From: Bacteroidales bacterium
GTDB lineage: Bacteria; Bacteroidota; Bacteroidia; Bacteroidales; UBA932
Assembly (NCBI GenBank): GCA_016303175.1
Contig: JAEDMF010000017.1
Span: 1 to 18,293, forward strand
Direction of reading: 5' to 3'
Length of the DNA stretch: 18,293 nt
The position numbers and the translations under genes are program-made. Each line of letters begins with the position of its first letter. Positions within the stretch are counted from its first letter, which is position 1. The notes beneath the pieces were generated by a model that had not been told where the DNA came from, did no database searches, and saw only the letters and a program-made list of their open reading frames with translations. Of this stretch, positions 1 to 7,866 are shown piece by piece.

Positions 1-2240
1 GCATATCTCTCCCGAGCTTTATTGGAAGTAGCCGTACCGCCGTAGCTATAGCAGCCCGAATCGGTAAAGAAACGGCGGCCTTTCACATAGAGCTCGAAGG
101 TGTTGTTGTCCCACTGGCGGTGCCATTTCTCACTTGGAGAACTGGTAGTATTCTCAAGCACCATCATGATGTCGTCCTGGTTCCAGCCGCTGCGCAGCAC
201 ATAGTAGCCGGCATCTGGATAGATGGCATAGAGGTTGGAGGGAGCCTCGCCGGAGGTCCGTCCGCTCGCCATCCACTCATAAACCTTCTCGTCGGGGAAC
301 AGAGCGGCATAACGGCTGAAATTCTTCGTCAACACACTCTTGCTGTAGCTCGAAACGCGGGTGTCGCACATATTGACCGCACTGTAGTCGGGATAAGTCA
401 AATTGAGCACTACGTCCGCCATCTTCTTGATCTGGCCAGTATAGTTGGCGGGGAATATATTGTATTTATCGTTAGCCCTGGCATATTCCATAGAGGCGCG
501 GAAGCTCTCTATACTGCCTATATGATACTGGAAATCACCGTCCTTGAGCCAGCCGTCACTGTAATACTCGTCATTCACGCAACCGGCCAAAGTCTGCACT
601 CCGCTCTCCGTCCATTTGTCTGAATGTTCGAACTCGGGGAAAAGCAAGCCGGCACTGGCTACTGCCGAAGCCTGGGAAATCCTGTGGTTGCTGTCGTCTG
701 AATAATTCCTGATGATGTGCTCCACCTGCTCGGGTATGGTGGAGAGATACCACATCCAGTATTCGGGAGTGATGCTGGGAGAATTCCTGTAGATCTCGGC
801 CAGGGTAATCTGGTTTGTAACTCTCGCGGACACATCCAGTGGCCTCCAGGTCCAACCGTAGTTCTGGTCTTCAGAAGGGAGATGTCCCGGCCAGTCACCG
901 AAATTTATATCCTTCAAAGGCCTGGGGTTCTTGTCGAACCAGTCCTTATAGACCTCCATCCAGTTCTGCACCAGAGCCTCATTGCCGGTAACGGCATAAG
1001 TTATGGCCTGGGGCTCCATCCACTGGTGGCGTCCAAGCTGGTAACGCTCCTCCTGCTCTCCGGTGGGCCATTTCTGCCAATCTATGCCTGTTCCTTCAGC
1101 ATTCATATAGGACTTGGGATGTCCGTCAGCCTCGTTGTAGTTCTTTACATAGAAACGGTAACCGTTCTCGCGCAGGGCATCGTTAGCATACAGACGCTGG
1201 GTTTCAGAAGCGGATGTCGGTTTTACGAACAGAGGGTTGACTACCCAGTCGCGATTGCGGTAGGCCTCCAACACTGCCGATGCCACAGACTTATAATCAT
1301 TTGCCTCATAGTAAGCCTTGGCAGCAGCCATTGCAGGATGATCCAGATTCATTGCTTCAATCCACTCCTGCTTATAATCCTTGTTGTTGATGTTCTTGCT
1401 GGTGGAAAGCCACTGGGGAGCATCTTTGAACTCACAAAGGATTTTGGAGCAGCGGCGGAGCAGTTCAGTGTCGGATTCCTCTGCAACCTTCATGATGCGG
1501 TTGGCCTCAATGGCCATATAGCCGAGCAGTCTTGCACTGAAGGCGGGAGTCATATACAGGGAGTTGAGGAAATACTGCCAGGCAGAGAGCAGGGAACCCA
1601 GGCGCACTGATGCGTCTTCCCTGTCCCACATCAGAACGGGTTCCTCTGCCTTGTCCTGCTGCAAGACAAAATTTATGAAACTGTCCATTGCGAAGACCCA
1701 GTCCCTGGCAAATGTTTCCTTGCCCTCGGATGTGTTCGTCCGATAGAGCAGGCCCTGGGTCTCTATCCAGCCAAGACGGGCCAGCTGCCTGGTCTGCATG
1801 GCATCTTTCGACTCACATTTGGTCCAGTCAATCTTGCCGCTTACGAGGTAGGAATAGGGTTTGCCCTCCTTGTCGGTAAAACCTTCGGTGTAGAACCTGC
1901 AACCTTCGCTTGTCAGAGCATATATGCCCTTGTACATCTGGTCGGCAGGGACATAAGGGTCGATGAGGTTGACAGCATCGTCATACACGCCAGTCCTGCT
2001 GCGGTAATGTTCCAACAGGGCTGAAGCGGCATAATACAGGCTTCCTGCATCATACAGGGCGAAGATGTTTTCCAGGGATTTATCCTCCCTGTCCAAAAGT
2101 GAGAACACAGCGGGGTCTATGGACTCGTCATCCACAACGGGAGGAGGGGTTACAGGACCACGGTCCTTCACTTCTTCTTTTGTACACGCAACGAACACGG
2201 CAAGAAATGCCGTGCATAAAAGAACAATATTTCTTCTCAT
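1..2240 (-). CDS. PL12-type heparinase II/III lyase, lipoprotein (3' end beyond window)
   Basis: The frame is open from ATG 2240 to the left edge (746 codons, no stop). It is predicted to cleave heparan-sulfate-like polymers by beta-elimination. A signal peptide ends in VFVAC, giving lipidated Cys19, followed by TKEE, which resembles a Bacteroidota surface-export signal. The C-terminal half fits the heparinase II/III pattern: Asn518-His519 (NHRISQ), Tyr572 (FQYHIG) and His707 in HRQWDNNTFELYVKGR, then DSGCYSYGG. The Asn-to-Tyr distance of 54 equals the spacing I recall for catalytic residues of Pedobacter heparinase III. The protein is about 280 residues longer at the N-terminus than classical HepIII because residues about 60-270 repeat residues about 308-530. 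The ATG overlaps the GH88 stop (ATGA), so translation is probably coupled. Lyase family is fairly sure; the exact substrate (heparan sulfate versus another uronate polymer) is inferred from neighbours. Confidence 0.85.
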   Translation of the reverse strand, partial: MRRNIVLLCTAFLAVFVACTKEEVKDRGPVTPPPVVDDESIDPAVFSLLDREDKSLENIFALYDAGSLYYAASALLEHYRSRTGVYDDAVNLIDPYVPADQMYKGIYALTSEGCRFYTEGFTDKEGKPYSYLVSGKIDWTKCESKDAMQTRQLARLGWIETQGLLYRTNTSEGKETFARDWVFAMDSFINFVLQQDKAEEPVLMWDREDASVRLGSLLSAWQYFLNSLYMTPAFSARLLGYMAIEANRIMKVAEESDTELLRRCSKILCEFKDAPQWLSTSKNINNKDYKQEWIEAMNLDHPAMAAAKAYYEANDYKSVASAVLEAYRNRDWVVNPLFVKPTSASETQRLYANDALRENGYRFYVKNYNEADGHPKSYMNAEGTGIDWQKWPTGEQEERYQLGRHQWMEPQAITYAVTGNEALVQNWMEVYKDWFDKNPRPLKDINFGDWPGHLPSEDQNYGWTWRPLDVSARVTNQITLAEIYRNSPSITPEYWMWYLSTIPEQVEHIIRNYSDDSNHRISQASAVASAGLLFPEFEHSDKWTESGVQTLAGCVNDEYYSDGWLKDGDFQYHIGSIESFRASMEYARANDKYNIFPANYTGQIKKMADVVLNLTYPDYSAVNMCDTRVSSYSKSVLTKNFSRYAALFPDEKVYEWMASGRTSGEAPSNLYAIYPDAGYYVLRSGWNQDDIMMVLENTTSSPSEKWHRQWDNNTFELYVKGRRFFTDSGCYSYGGTATSNKARERY

Positions 2241-3472
2241 TTCGAAAGTTTGTTATACTTTATTATTGCTTCGAGGAAATAATAATCAGCATAAGTGAGG
2301 GGAACATCCACCTCGGTGCCGTGGTGCAGGTTGCCCACGCTGTGCTTCAGAAGGAAACCGCCGTTCTCTCCGGGTTTGGCAAGATATTCGTCGGATGCGA
2401 GGGTGCGGATCTGCTTCTCTGCCATCGCGATGCATTCGGCAGCAAGGGCGGCGTCGGAGGTGCAGCGGCTGAGTGTAATGAAGCCTGAAGCCATCACGGC
2501 TCCTGCGGAGGCATCGCGTTTAACGGGTTCTCCCTCTGTCCATGTCACGATCTCAGCGGCGCCGCGGCTGTCCAGAGGCATTGCGTTGGGGGTGCCGGGA
2601 GCATTGAAATCCCAGTAGGGAATGCCGTCCTCACACAACAGGGGAAGTATGTAGCGGGCCACCTTCTCGGCCTGCTCAAGGAAAAGCTCATCCTTTGTGC
2701 GCTCGTACATCATTGAATAGCCGTACAGAGCCCAGGCCTGGCCGCGTGACCATGCTGAATCGTCGCAGAAGCCCTGAACGGTCTGCTTGTGGTCCACCTC
2801 GCCCGTTGTAGGATTGTAGTCCACCAGATGCCAGCAGGAATTGTCGGCGCGGAAATGGTTGGTGATAGTGGTTTTGGCGTGCTGCTTGGCCACAGCAGTG
2901 AAAATGGGATAATCAAAGAGTTCATCGCAGTTGAGCAGATGCTCCAGATTCATCATATTGTCTATGATAACAGGATACAACACGCCGGGAAACTCGTTGT
3001 CCCAGCTCTTGATGCAGCCCACTATAGGAGAAAAACGGTCGGCAAGCCTTTTTGCGGAGGCCTCCATAAGGGGCAGATATGCCTCATCACCCGTAAGACG
3101 GTAGGCATTGCCATAACTGCAATTCACCTGGAAGCCTATGTCGTGATGGGTGGGATAGTCCAGGATTGAAGAGAGTTTGAGTGTATTTTTGATGGCAAGC
3201 TCCTTGATATGCTCATCTCCCGTGCCCTCATATACATACCAGAGGCTGCCGGGAAAAAAGCCGCTGCACCACCATTTCAGACCGGAATCCACGTTCCTGC
3301 CGTCAATGAAGGTTTTGGGAAGAGAGTCCAGGGGAAGGCGGGCATCCATCATCTCGAACTGGGCGGTAGCCACCTTCATCACTCTCTTGGTGAGAGAATT
3401 CATGCTTTCTTTGCAAGAGCTCGCAGCCAGAATCAAGGCCAGAGCACAAATAACGGTAGAGATTCTTTTCAT
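2237..3472 (-). CDS. GH88 unsaturated glucuronyl hydrolase, lipoprotein
   Basis: This 411-residue enzyme should hydrate and release the 4,5-unsaturated uronic acid from oligosaccharides produced by a lyase, the last step after PL12 cleavage. The start at 3472 is preferred over an in-frame ATG 18 codons upstream because it begins directly with a lipoprotein signal (MKRIS..ILAASSC, lipid Cys20). GH88 hallmarks are in order: HHDIGF with Asp111, IIDNMMNL with Asp171 (the two acidic residues match the catalytic pair of Bacillus unsaturated glucuronyl hydrolase), AWSRGQAW, and the C-terminal HHGTEVDVPLTYADYYFLEA. The length is typical for the family. It follows the sulfatase by 22 bases and overlaps the lyase by four bases, so all three are probably one transcript. 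Location is likely periplasmic-facing; the Cys is followed by KES, not a strong surface-export signal. Confidence 0.93.
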   Translation of the reverse strand: MKRISTVICALALILAASSCKESMNSLTKRVMKVATAQFEMMDARLPLDSLPKTFIDGRNVDSGLKWWCSGFFPGSLWYVYEGTGDEHIKELAIKNTLKLSSILDYPTHHDIGFQVNCSYGNAYRLTGDEAYLPLMEASAKRLADRFSPIVGCIKSWDNEFPGVLYPVIIDNMMNLEHLLNCDELFDYPIFTAVAKQHAKTTITNHFRADNSCWHLVDYNPTTGEVDHKQTVQGFCDDSAWSRGQAWALYGYSMMYERTKDELFLEQAEKVARYILPLLCEDGIPYWDFNAPGTPNAMPLDSRGAAEIVTWTEGEPVKRDASAGAVMASGFITLSRCTSDAALAAECIAMAEKQIRTLASDEYLAKPGENGGFLLKHSVGNLHHGTEVDVPLTYADYYFLEAIIKYNKLSK

Positions 3473-3494
3473 AATTATATTTGATTGTTTCTTT

Positions 3495-4838
3495 CTAATA
3501 CAAAATTTTGGCTGCCCTTCTGCCAAGGGAAGCAGAGGCTTCCTTCCTCAGCCAGGCACGGTGTTGTTCAAGCACTTCCCTGTAAGCAGGCTTGCCGGCC
3601 AGGTTGTGCAGCTCGGCACGGTCTTTACGCATATCGAAGAGCTGTTCCCTGTTAAGGCCCTTGTCATAGAGCACATATTTGTAGTCGCGGCTCCGCACCA
3701 TCCAGCCCAGGGTGCCTGCCGTCTGGTTGAAGTTGGTCTCCGTAATGACATATTCACGGTCCTGCGGCGCTTCAGGGGCAACTGCGGCACCCGCAAAGCT
3801 CCTTCCGGAGCGTCCGGAGGGCATTTCGGCCCCTGTCCACTCGCAAATTGAAGGCATCATATCTATGCCGTTGTTCACAAGGGCCATGGACTGCATTCCG
3901 GCATTCCTGCCGCCGGGCAAACAGACTATAAGGGGCACGCTCACGACCTCCTCGTACAGGGCGGTCTTCTGGTTCCACTGGTGGGCACCTTCGCCATCCC
4001 CGTGGTCGGCAGTGAAGATTATGACAGTATTTTCCCACAGGCCCATTCTGTCCACGGCATCCACTATCTTGCCTATATGGGCATCCACAGCCTCAACCAG
4101 ACGGTAATACGAGTCCCTGTATTCCCTCCAGTCATCCCTGCTGAAATCGGAACTGGGGTAAAGAGCATAATTGCGGCCCTTCTCGAAACGCAGCACGGAA
4201 GCATCGTCTCTGTTCACCCGGAAATTGCGGGGAAGCGGCGGGCGCTTGGCCTTGGGAGAGGGCTCTATGTCGGCATCGGGCAGTATCTGGTGACGGGCAG
4301 CCTCGCAGATATTGTGGGGGTTGACAAAGGAAGCCACGAGGAAGAAGGGGGCATCTCCCTCTTTTCTGCCCTCAAGATAGCTTACACAGGATTCAGCCAG
4401 GCCCTCGTCGCCCATAGGGTGCAGCCTGCGGAAGCCGAAAGAATGCTCCGAAGGCAGGGAAACCGTATTGACGTGCCACTTGCCCGCATAGACGCAGTCA
4501 TAACCACTGCGGGCGACGACTTCTCCGAGCACATCATTTCTGAGACTGTCCCTGAGGGGCATTTCGTTCTCCACCATTCCGGTCTCTGAGGGCATATAAC
4601 CCGTGAACATTGCGGCACGGGAGGGTCCGCTCAAGGGGAATGAACAGTAAGTGTTGGGGAAAAGCACTCCGGCAGAGGCAAGACGATCGATGTTAGGAGT
4701 ATGCAAATGGGGGTTCCCCGCGCAACTCATTGCGTCATAGCTGTGCTGGTCTGTCATTATCCAAAGTACATTGGGGCGAGGGGCTGCCGCAGCAGGCAGA
4801 ACAGCTAAAAATCCCAAAGTAAAATGCGCCGTCTTCAT
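3495..4838 (-). CDS. Ser-type arylsulfatase-family (S1) sulfatase
   Basis: 447 residues with a signal peptide (MKTAHFTLGFLAVLPAAAA) and no lipobox, so probably soluble in the periplasm. The sulfatase motif is SGPSRAAMFTG with Ser70 at the formylglycine position, so it is a Ser-type enzyme that would need an anaerobic sulfatase-maturating enzyme (not in this window). Metal and substrate residues are visible: TDQ (Asp30, Gln31), KWH (Lys120, His122) and TADHGD (Asp278, His279). It is the first gene of the operon with GH88 and PL12 lyase, so the substrate is most likely a sulfated heparan-type saccharide. Which position it desulfates (2-O of the uronate, 6-O or N of glucosamine) cannot be read from the sequence. 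An AAGGAA stretch at 4843-4848 lies 4 bases before the ATG. Confidence 0.92.
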   Translation of the reverse strand: MKTAHFTLGFLAVLPAAAAPRPNVLWIMTDQHSYDAMSCAGNPHLHTPNIDRLASAGVLFPNTYCSFPLSGPSRAAMFTGYMPSETGMVENEMPLRDSLRNDVLGEVVARSGYDCVYAGKWHVNTVSLPSEHSFGFRRLHPMGDEGLAESCVSYLEGRKEGDAPFFLVASFVNPHNICEAARHQILPDADIEPSPKAKRPPLPRNFRVNRDDASVLRFEKGRNYALYPSSDFSRDDWREYRDSYYRLVEAVDAHIGKIVDAVDRMGLWENTVIIFTADHGDGEGAHQWNQKTALYEEVVSVPLIVCLPGGRNAGMQSMALVNNGIDMMPSICEWTGAEMPSGRSGRSFAGAAVAPEAPQDREYVITETNFNQTAGTLGWMVRSRDYKYVLYDKGLNREQLFDMRKDRAELHNLAGKPAYREVLEQHRAWLRKEASASLGRRAAKILY

Positions 4839-4875
4839 ATCATTCCTTAAGCCTACATTCTCGATTTTCGAGCAT

Positions 4876-4892
4876 TGATAACAAAGTTATCA
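4876..4892. promoter_or_regulatory. Perfect 17-bp palindrome over the -7 box (candidate operator)
   Basis: TGATAAC-AAA-GTTATCA: 7-base arms with a 3-base centre. It contains the whole -7 element of the sulfatase operon promoter (4882-4889) and extends to the expected transcription start. A regulator bound here would block RNA polymerase, so a dimeric repressor site is the simplest reading. No candidate regulator gene is in the window. Confidence 0.55.
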
Positions 4893-4912
4893 TTATTTCC
4901 GCATCTTTCAAG
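4882..4912 (-). promoter_or_regulatory. Promoter of the sulfatase-GH88-lyase operon
   Basis: On the minus strand, CTTG (4912-4909), 19 bases, TAACTTTG (4889-4882). This matches the Bacteroidota primary sigma consensus (-33 TTTG, -7 TAnnTTTG) with the optimal spacing. The start of transcription should fall near 4875, giving a leader of about 37 bases before the ATG at 4838. Confidence 0.75.
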
Positions 4913-4931
4913 TCTTTTGCCGGAAACATTT

Positions 4932-4951
4932 CTTCTTTTTACAAAAAGAAG
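4932..4951. repeat. AT-rich inverted repeat upstream of the glycan operon
   Basis: Two perfect 9-base arms (CTTCTTTTT / AAAAAGAAG) around two bases. It lies between the end of the metallo-beta-lactamase gene (4998) and the operon promoter. It could help end transcription from that gene or be a protein site; no clean T-tract follows in the minus direction. A weak alternative stem GGAAC/GTTCC followed by CCCTTTTT lies just before it. Function unproven. Confidence 0.35.
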
Positions 4952-4997
4952 GTCGAAAAAGGGGAACAGACACGGTGAAATCCCGAAAGTTCCAAGG

Positions 4998-5789
4998 TCA
5001 GAGAGTGACAACAGGACTGGGAACTCCCCGGGGAAGCACGCGGAGGCTTACCCTGCCCTCCTCGGCGCCGGCCTCAACCAAGGCAGACCTTGCGCAGTCA
5101 TAGGCCAGACGCGGAGTATTGTTGTTGCCGGAAAGGTGGCAGAGAAAAAGGTTGCGCAAGTTGCCGCTGCAAAAGCTCTTTATGGCCGCGGCGGCATCGT
5201 CGTTGCTCAGATGGCCCTCGTCCAGGATGCGGCGCTTGAGTTGCGGCGGATAATCCCCGTGAATGAGCATATCGTAGTCATAATTGCTCTCTATCACCAC
5301 GGTATCCGCCTGCGAAGCAAACTCCAGAGCTATGGGAGGCACAGCTTCGAGGTCCGTCATAAAGACCACCTTGTGTCCCTCGCACTCGAGAGCATAGCCC
5401 ACGGTCTGGGCCGCATCGTGCTTCACCTCGAAGAAAAAGATATCGAACTGCCCTACCCTATTCCATTCTCCATCCCTGAGTATCAACCTGTTGCGAGCAA
5501 TGTAATCTCTCATCAAAGGCTCCCCAGCCAAGACCCCGTGAAGTTTGGAAGGAGCACAGACCAGAGGCATTCTTTGCTTGCAGAAGCTACCAAGAAAACG
5601 CACGTGGTCCATGTGGTTGTGGGTCACAATGATAGTATCGTAGCAATCTTCGTCGAGGCCCTTCTCACGCAATATGCGTTTGACCGAACGGGGAGAAATG
5701 CCGGCATCGATGAGCAAGCCCTTCCCTTTTTCGGGAAGCAGCAATGCGCAATTTCCGCACGAACCGCTTGTGAAACTCAAAAATCTCAT
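4998..5789 (-). CDS. Metallo-beta-lactamase-fold hydrolase, WalJ/YycJ-like
   Basis: A 263-residue cytoplasmic protein without signal peptide. The metal motif THNHMDH (residues 56-62) fits the MBL fold, with further likely ligands His124 (VKHDAAQTVGY), Asp146 (MTDLE) and His218 (LCHLS). ESNYDYDML..GDYP..LKRRI..GHLSN at 167-196 is characteristic of the YycJ/WalJ group, proposed nucleases or phosphodiesterases. The start at 5789 is chosen because its ATG overlaps the TPR stop (ATGA) and the protein then begins MRFLSFTSGSCGNC as in relatives; an upstream in-frame ATG at 5807 lies inside the TPR gene. Co-transcribed with and translationally coupled to the TPR gene. The true substrate is unknown. 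Confidence 0.85.
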   Translation of the reverse strand: MRFLSFTSGSCGNCALLLPEKGKGLLIDAGISPRSVKRILREKGLDEDCYDTIIVTHNHMDHVRFLGSFCKQRMPLVCAPSKLHGVLAGEPLMRDYIARNRLILRDGEWNRVGQFDIFFFEVKHDAAQTVGYALECEGHKVVFMTDLEAVPPIALEFASQADTVVIESNYDYDMLIHGDYPPQLKRRILDEGHLSNDDAAAAIKSFCSGNLRNLFLCHLSGNNNTPRLAYDCARSALVEAGAEEGRVSLRVLPRGVPSPVVTL

Positions 5790-7828
5790 TCCGGGTCCTT
5801 GACACAATATTTGTTGATTACTCCATAGGCGTCCTTGATACCCAGTTCACCGGCCACGGAAAGGTCGCTGCAACCCTTTTCCCTATCCTTGAGATAAATC
5901 TGCACAAGCGCCCTGTTGTAATATGCATCACCCATATAAGGATAGGAACTGATGGCCCTGGTATAGGCGGCAATGGCGGATATGAACTCCGAGCTGAGAC
6001 AATACAGATTTCCGAGGTTGAACTGTATGTAGGCATTGTCGGGAGCAATGGATGCGGCATTTTCCATATCGGCGAGGGCTTTGGAATAATCGTAAGTATG
6101 ATTGGCCCTGTCCTTGACCCTTGCCCGGGTATTTCCCTTGTCATCCATCGAGAGCACCTGCACATTGTTGTCTATGGAAGCGATGAACTCTATCATTTCC
6201 GTCCGGAGCACGGCCCTGTTCATAAGATAGAAAGCCTTGTAGGACGACTCTGCGGAAGCAGCCGCACTGCCCTGAGCGTCACCATGATCATCTGCCTGTT
6301 CCACAGCCATATCATAGGAAACAAGGGCGGAATTGAAACGCTTTGCCGAGTAGTCGTCAAGAGCCCGGAAGAAGGCCGAACGCGCGCCTTCGAGCGATGT
6401 ATGGCGCGCCTGGCCGTCACCGGGAGCATCCCCATAATCCCCGGAAGAATGAACCAGAGATATTTCCACATCGGAAGTTGCGATGAAGCGGTCTGTCAGA
6501 GCATTCTCATATCGACGCTGAAGAGCCTTGGCACCCGTGTCACGCGAACCGAGCACAAACTTGTACATCGGCAGAAGTTTCACCTCCACATCCCTGTAGC
6601 GATTGATTTCATCATTGAAATCCTTCTTGGCAAAATCCGCATCAAGCGCAATCAGAGCATTGTATTTGCGGGTGGTATCCGCAAAAGAGCCGGCGCTCTC
6701 CATATTCTTCGCCTTATACTCGCGCACCTTCTTCTGGGCAGTGTTGTAGTCATCCTTGGCACTCTTGTTGCGGCCGAGCAGATTCTTCACGTAACTGCGG
6801 TTCATATAGGCCTTTGCAAAGTCGGGATAGAGGGCAATGGCCCTGTCATAGTCTTCCAAAGCATCCTGATAACGACCCATCTCAATGAAGACCGCCGCCC
6901 TGTTGAAGTACACCAGCACATTGTCTGGATTGATGTCGCTCACCCTGTCAAGGTCCTCCAGCGCTCCCTCCAAATCGCCCAGCTGGCAGCGTATAAGCCC
7001 CCTGTTGTACAGAGTCAGGGCATTACCGGGCTCCAACTTCAACACAGCGTCCAAATCGGCCATAGCCTCCTTGTAGCGCCGCTGCTCATTGAGCATCAGG
7101 GCCCTGTTGAACAGCGCGAATGAATTGTCGCTTTCCAACTCCAGCGCCTTGTCCAAATCAGCGATGCCCAGGTTCATATTCCCCATTGAAGCATACAGAC
7201 GGCCCCGGCGCACATAGCCCTCAGGGTCGAAGCGGTCCAGCTTGATGGCATAATTGTAGTCCGCAAGGGCGGCCGTAGTATCATTCAGGAAAAGTTTGGC
7301 GGCACCCCTGTTGAGATAGGCCGACGGGTCCTTGGGGCACTTGCGTATATAGCGGTTGAAGTCCGAGACAGCCTTGTCAAACTGCTGACTCATAAAATAG
7401 GTCACGCCTCTGGAATAGTATATTCCCTCCGCTCCGGGACGCAGGCGCAGGGCAGCCTCGTAGTCCCTGAAGGCATCGTCATACCTGCCGAAGCGGCTGT
7501 AAGTTATAGCCCGGTAATGATAACCGTTGGTAAAGACCGGATTGAGGCGAACGGAAGTGTTGAAATCCGCCTGGGCACCCCTAAGGTCCCCCAAATTGTA
7601 CTTGGCTATTCCACGAAAAAAGAAGGTCCAGCAATCGGTGGTGTCGAGCCTTGCCAATATGTTGAAATTCTCTATCGCCAAGGAGTATTTACCCTCCTGC
7701 AGAGCCTTTCTTCCCCTGAAGGAAAACACGTCCTGATCCCACTGGGCACGGGCCTCCACAACAGAAATGGCCAAGAAAAAAACGGCCGCAACCAGCCCAT
7801 TGACAAGGTATTTCGCATTAATTTGCAT
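5786..7828 (-). CDS. Exported tetratricopeptide-repeat protein
   Basis: 680 residues. The signal peptide (hydrophobic residues 8-24) has cleavage likely after VEARA-28. About ten consecutive 34-residue TPR units cover roughly residues 33-370, with repeated NRG/YNRA and AxxDxxxAIxLxP patterns. A charged spacer follows, then about three more units at about 475-670. TPR arrays are scaffolds for protein contacts, so this is probably a periplasmic or outer-membrane-associated adaptor; no catalytic motif is visible. It heads an operon with the MBL-fold enzyme and diverges from the M28 gene 21 bases away. The partner protein is not identifiable from the sequence. Repetitiveness is at protein level; the DNA units are well diverged. 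Confidence 0.88.
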   Translation of the reverse strand: MQINAKYLVNGLVAAVFFLAISVVEARAQWDQDVFSFRGRKALQEGKYSLAIENFNILARLDTTDCWTFFFRGIAKYNLGDLRGAQADFNTSVRLNPVFTNGYHYRAITYSRFGRYDDAFRDYEAALRLRPGAEGIYYSRGVTYFMSQQFDKAVSDFNRYIRKCPKDPSAYLNRGAAKLFLNDTTAALADYNYAIKLDRFDPEGYVRRGRLYASMGNMNLGIADLDKALELESDNSFALFNRALMLNEQRRYKEAMADLDAVLKLEPGNALTLYNRGLIRCQLGDLEGALEDLDRVSDINPDNVLVYFNRAAVFIEMGRYQDALEDYDRAIALYPDFAKAYMNRSYVKNLLGRNKSAKDDYNTAQKKVREYKAKNMESAGSFADTTRKYNALIALDADFAKKDFNDEINRYRDVEVKLLPMYKFVLGSRDTGAKALQRRYENALTDRFIATSDVEISLVHSSGDYGDAPGDGQARHTSLEGARSAFFRALDDYSAKRFNSALVSYDMAVEQADDHGDAQGSAAASAESSYKAFYLMNRAVLRTEMIEFIASIDNNVQVLSMDDKGNTRARVKDRANHTYDYSKALADMENAASIAPDNAYIQFNLGNLYCLSSEFISAIAAYTRAISSYPYMGDAYYNRALVQIYLKDREKGCSDLSVAGELGIKDAYGVINKYCVKDPE

Positions 7829-7835
7829 ATCTTTG
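7828..7835 (+). promoter_or_regulatory. -7 element of the M28-ABC transcript
   Basis: TATCTTTG fits TAnnTTTG and abuts the opposite-strand -7 box, sharing the palindrome CTTTGCAAAG. No good -33 box at 19-21 bases was found (nearest TTG at 7800-7802, 25 bases away), so this promoter is less certain. It would give a leader of only about 7-11 bases before ATG 7850. Confidence 0.4.
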
Positions 7836-7866
7836 CAAAGTTAGTAAAAATGAAAACAAAAGCAAC
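7836..7866 (-). promoter_or_regulatory. Promoter of the TPR-MBL operon
   Basis: On the minus strand, GTTG (7866-7863), 19 bases, TAACTTTG (7843-7836). The predicted start of transcription is about 7832-7828, at or next to the ATG (7828-7826), so the transcript may be leaderless or nearly so. The -33 box lies inside the first codons of the divergent M28 gene. Confidence 0.6.

Noticed and set aside
717..1610. 297-codon plus-strand frame
   Set aside because: Lies antisense to the lyase reading frame, which has the conserved heparinase residues.
4875..5828. 317-codon plus-strand frame over the MBL gene
   Set aside because: Antisense to a well-supported MBL-fold gene with a coupled ATGA start; no motif in its translation.
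6098..7123. 341-codon plus-strand frame over the TPR gene
   Set aside because: Mirror of the repeated TPR codons on the other strand; no recognisable domain or promoter.
5786..7828. Possible DNA tandem repeat in the TPR gene
   Set aside because: The periodicity is at protein level (34 residues); DNA units are too diverged to count as a DNA repeat.
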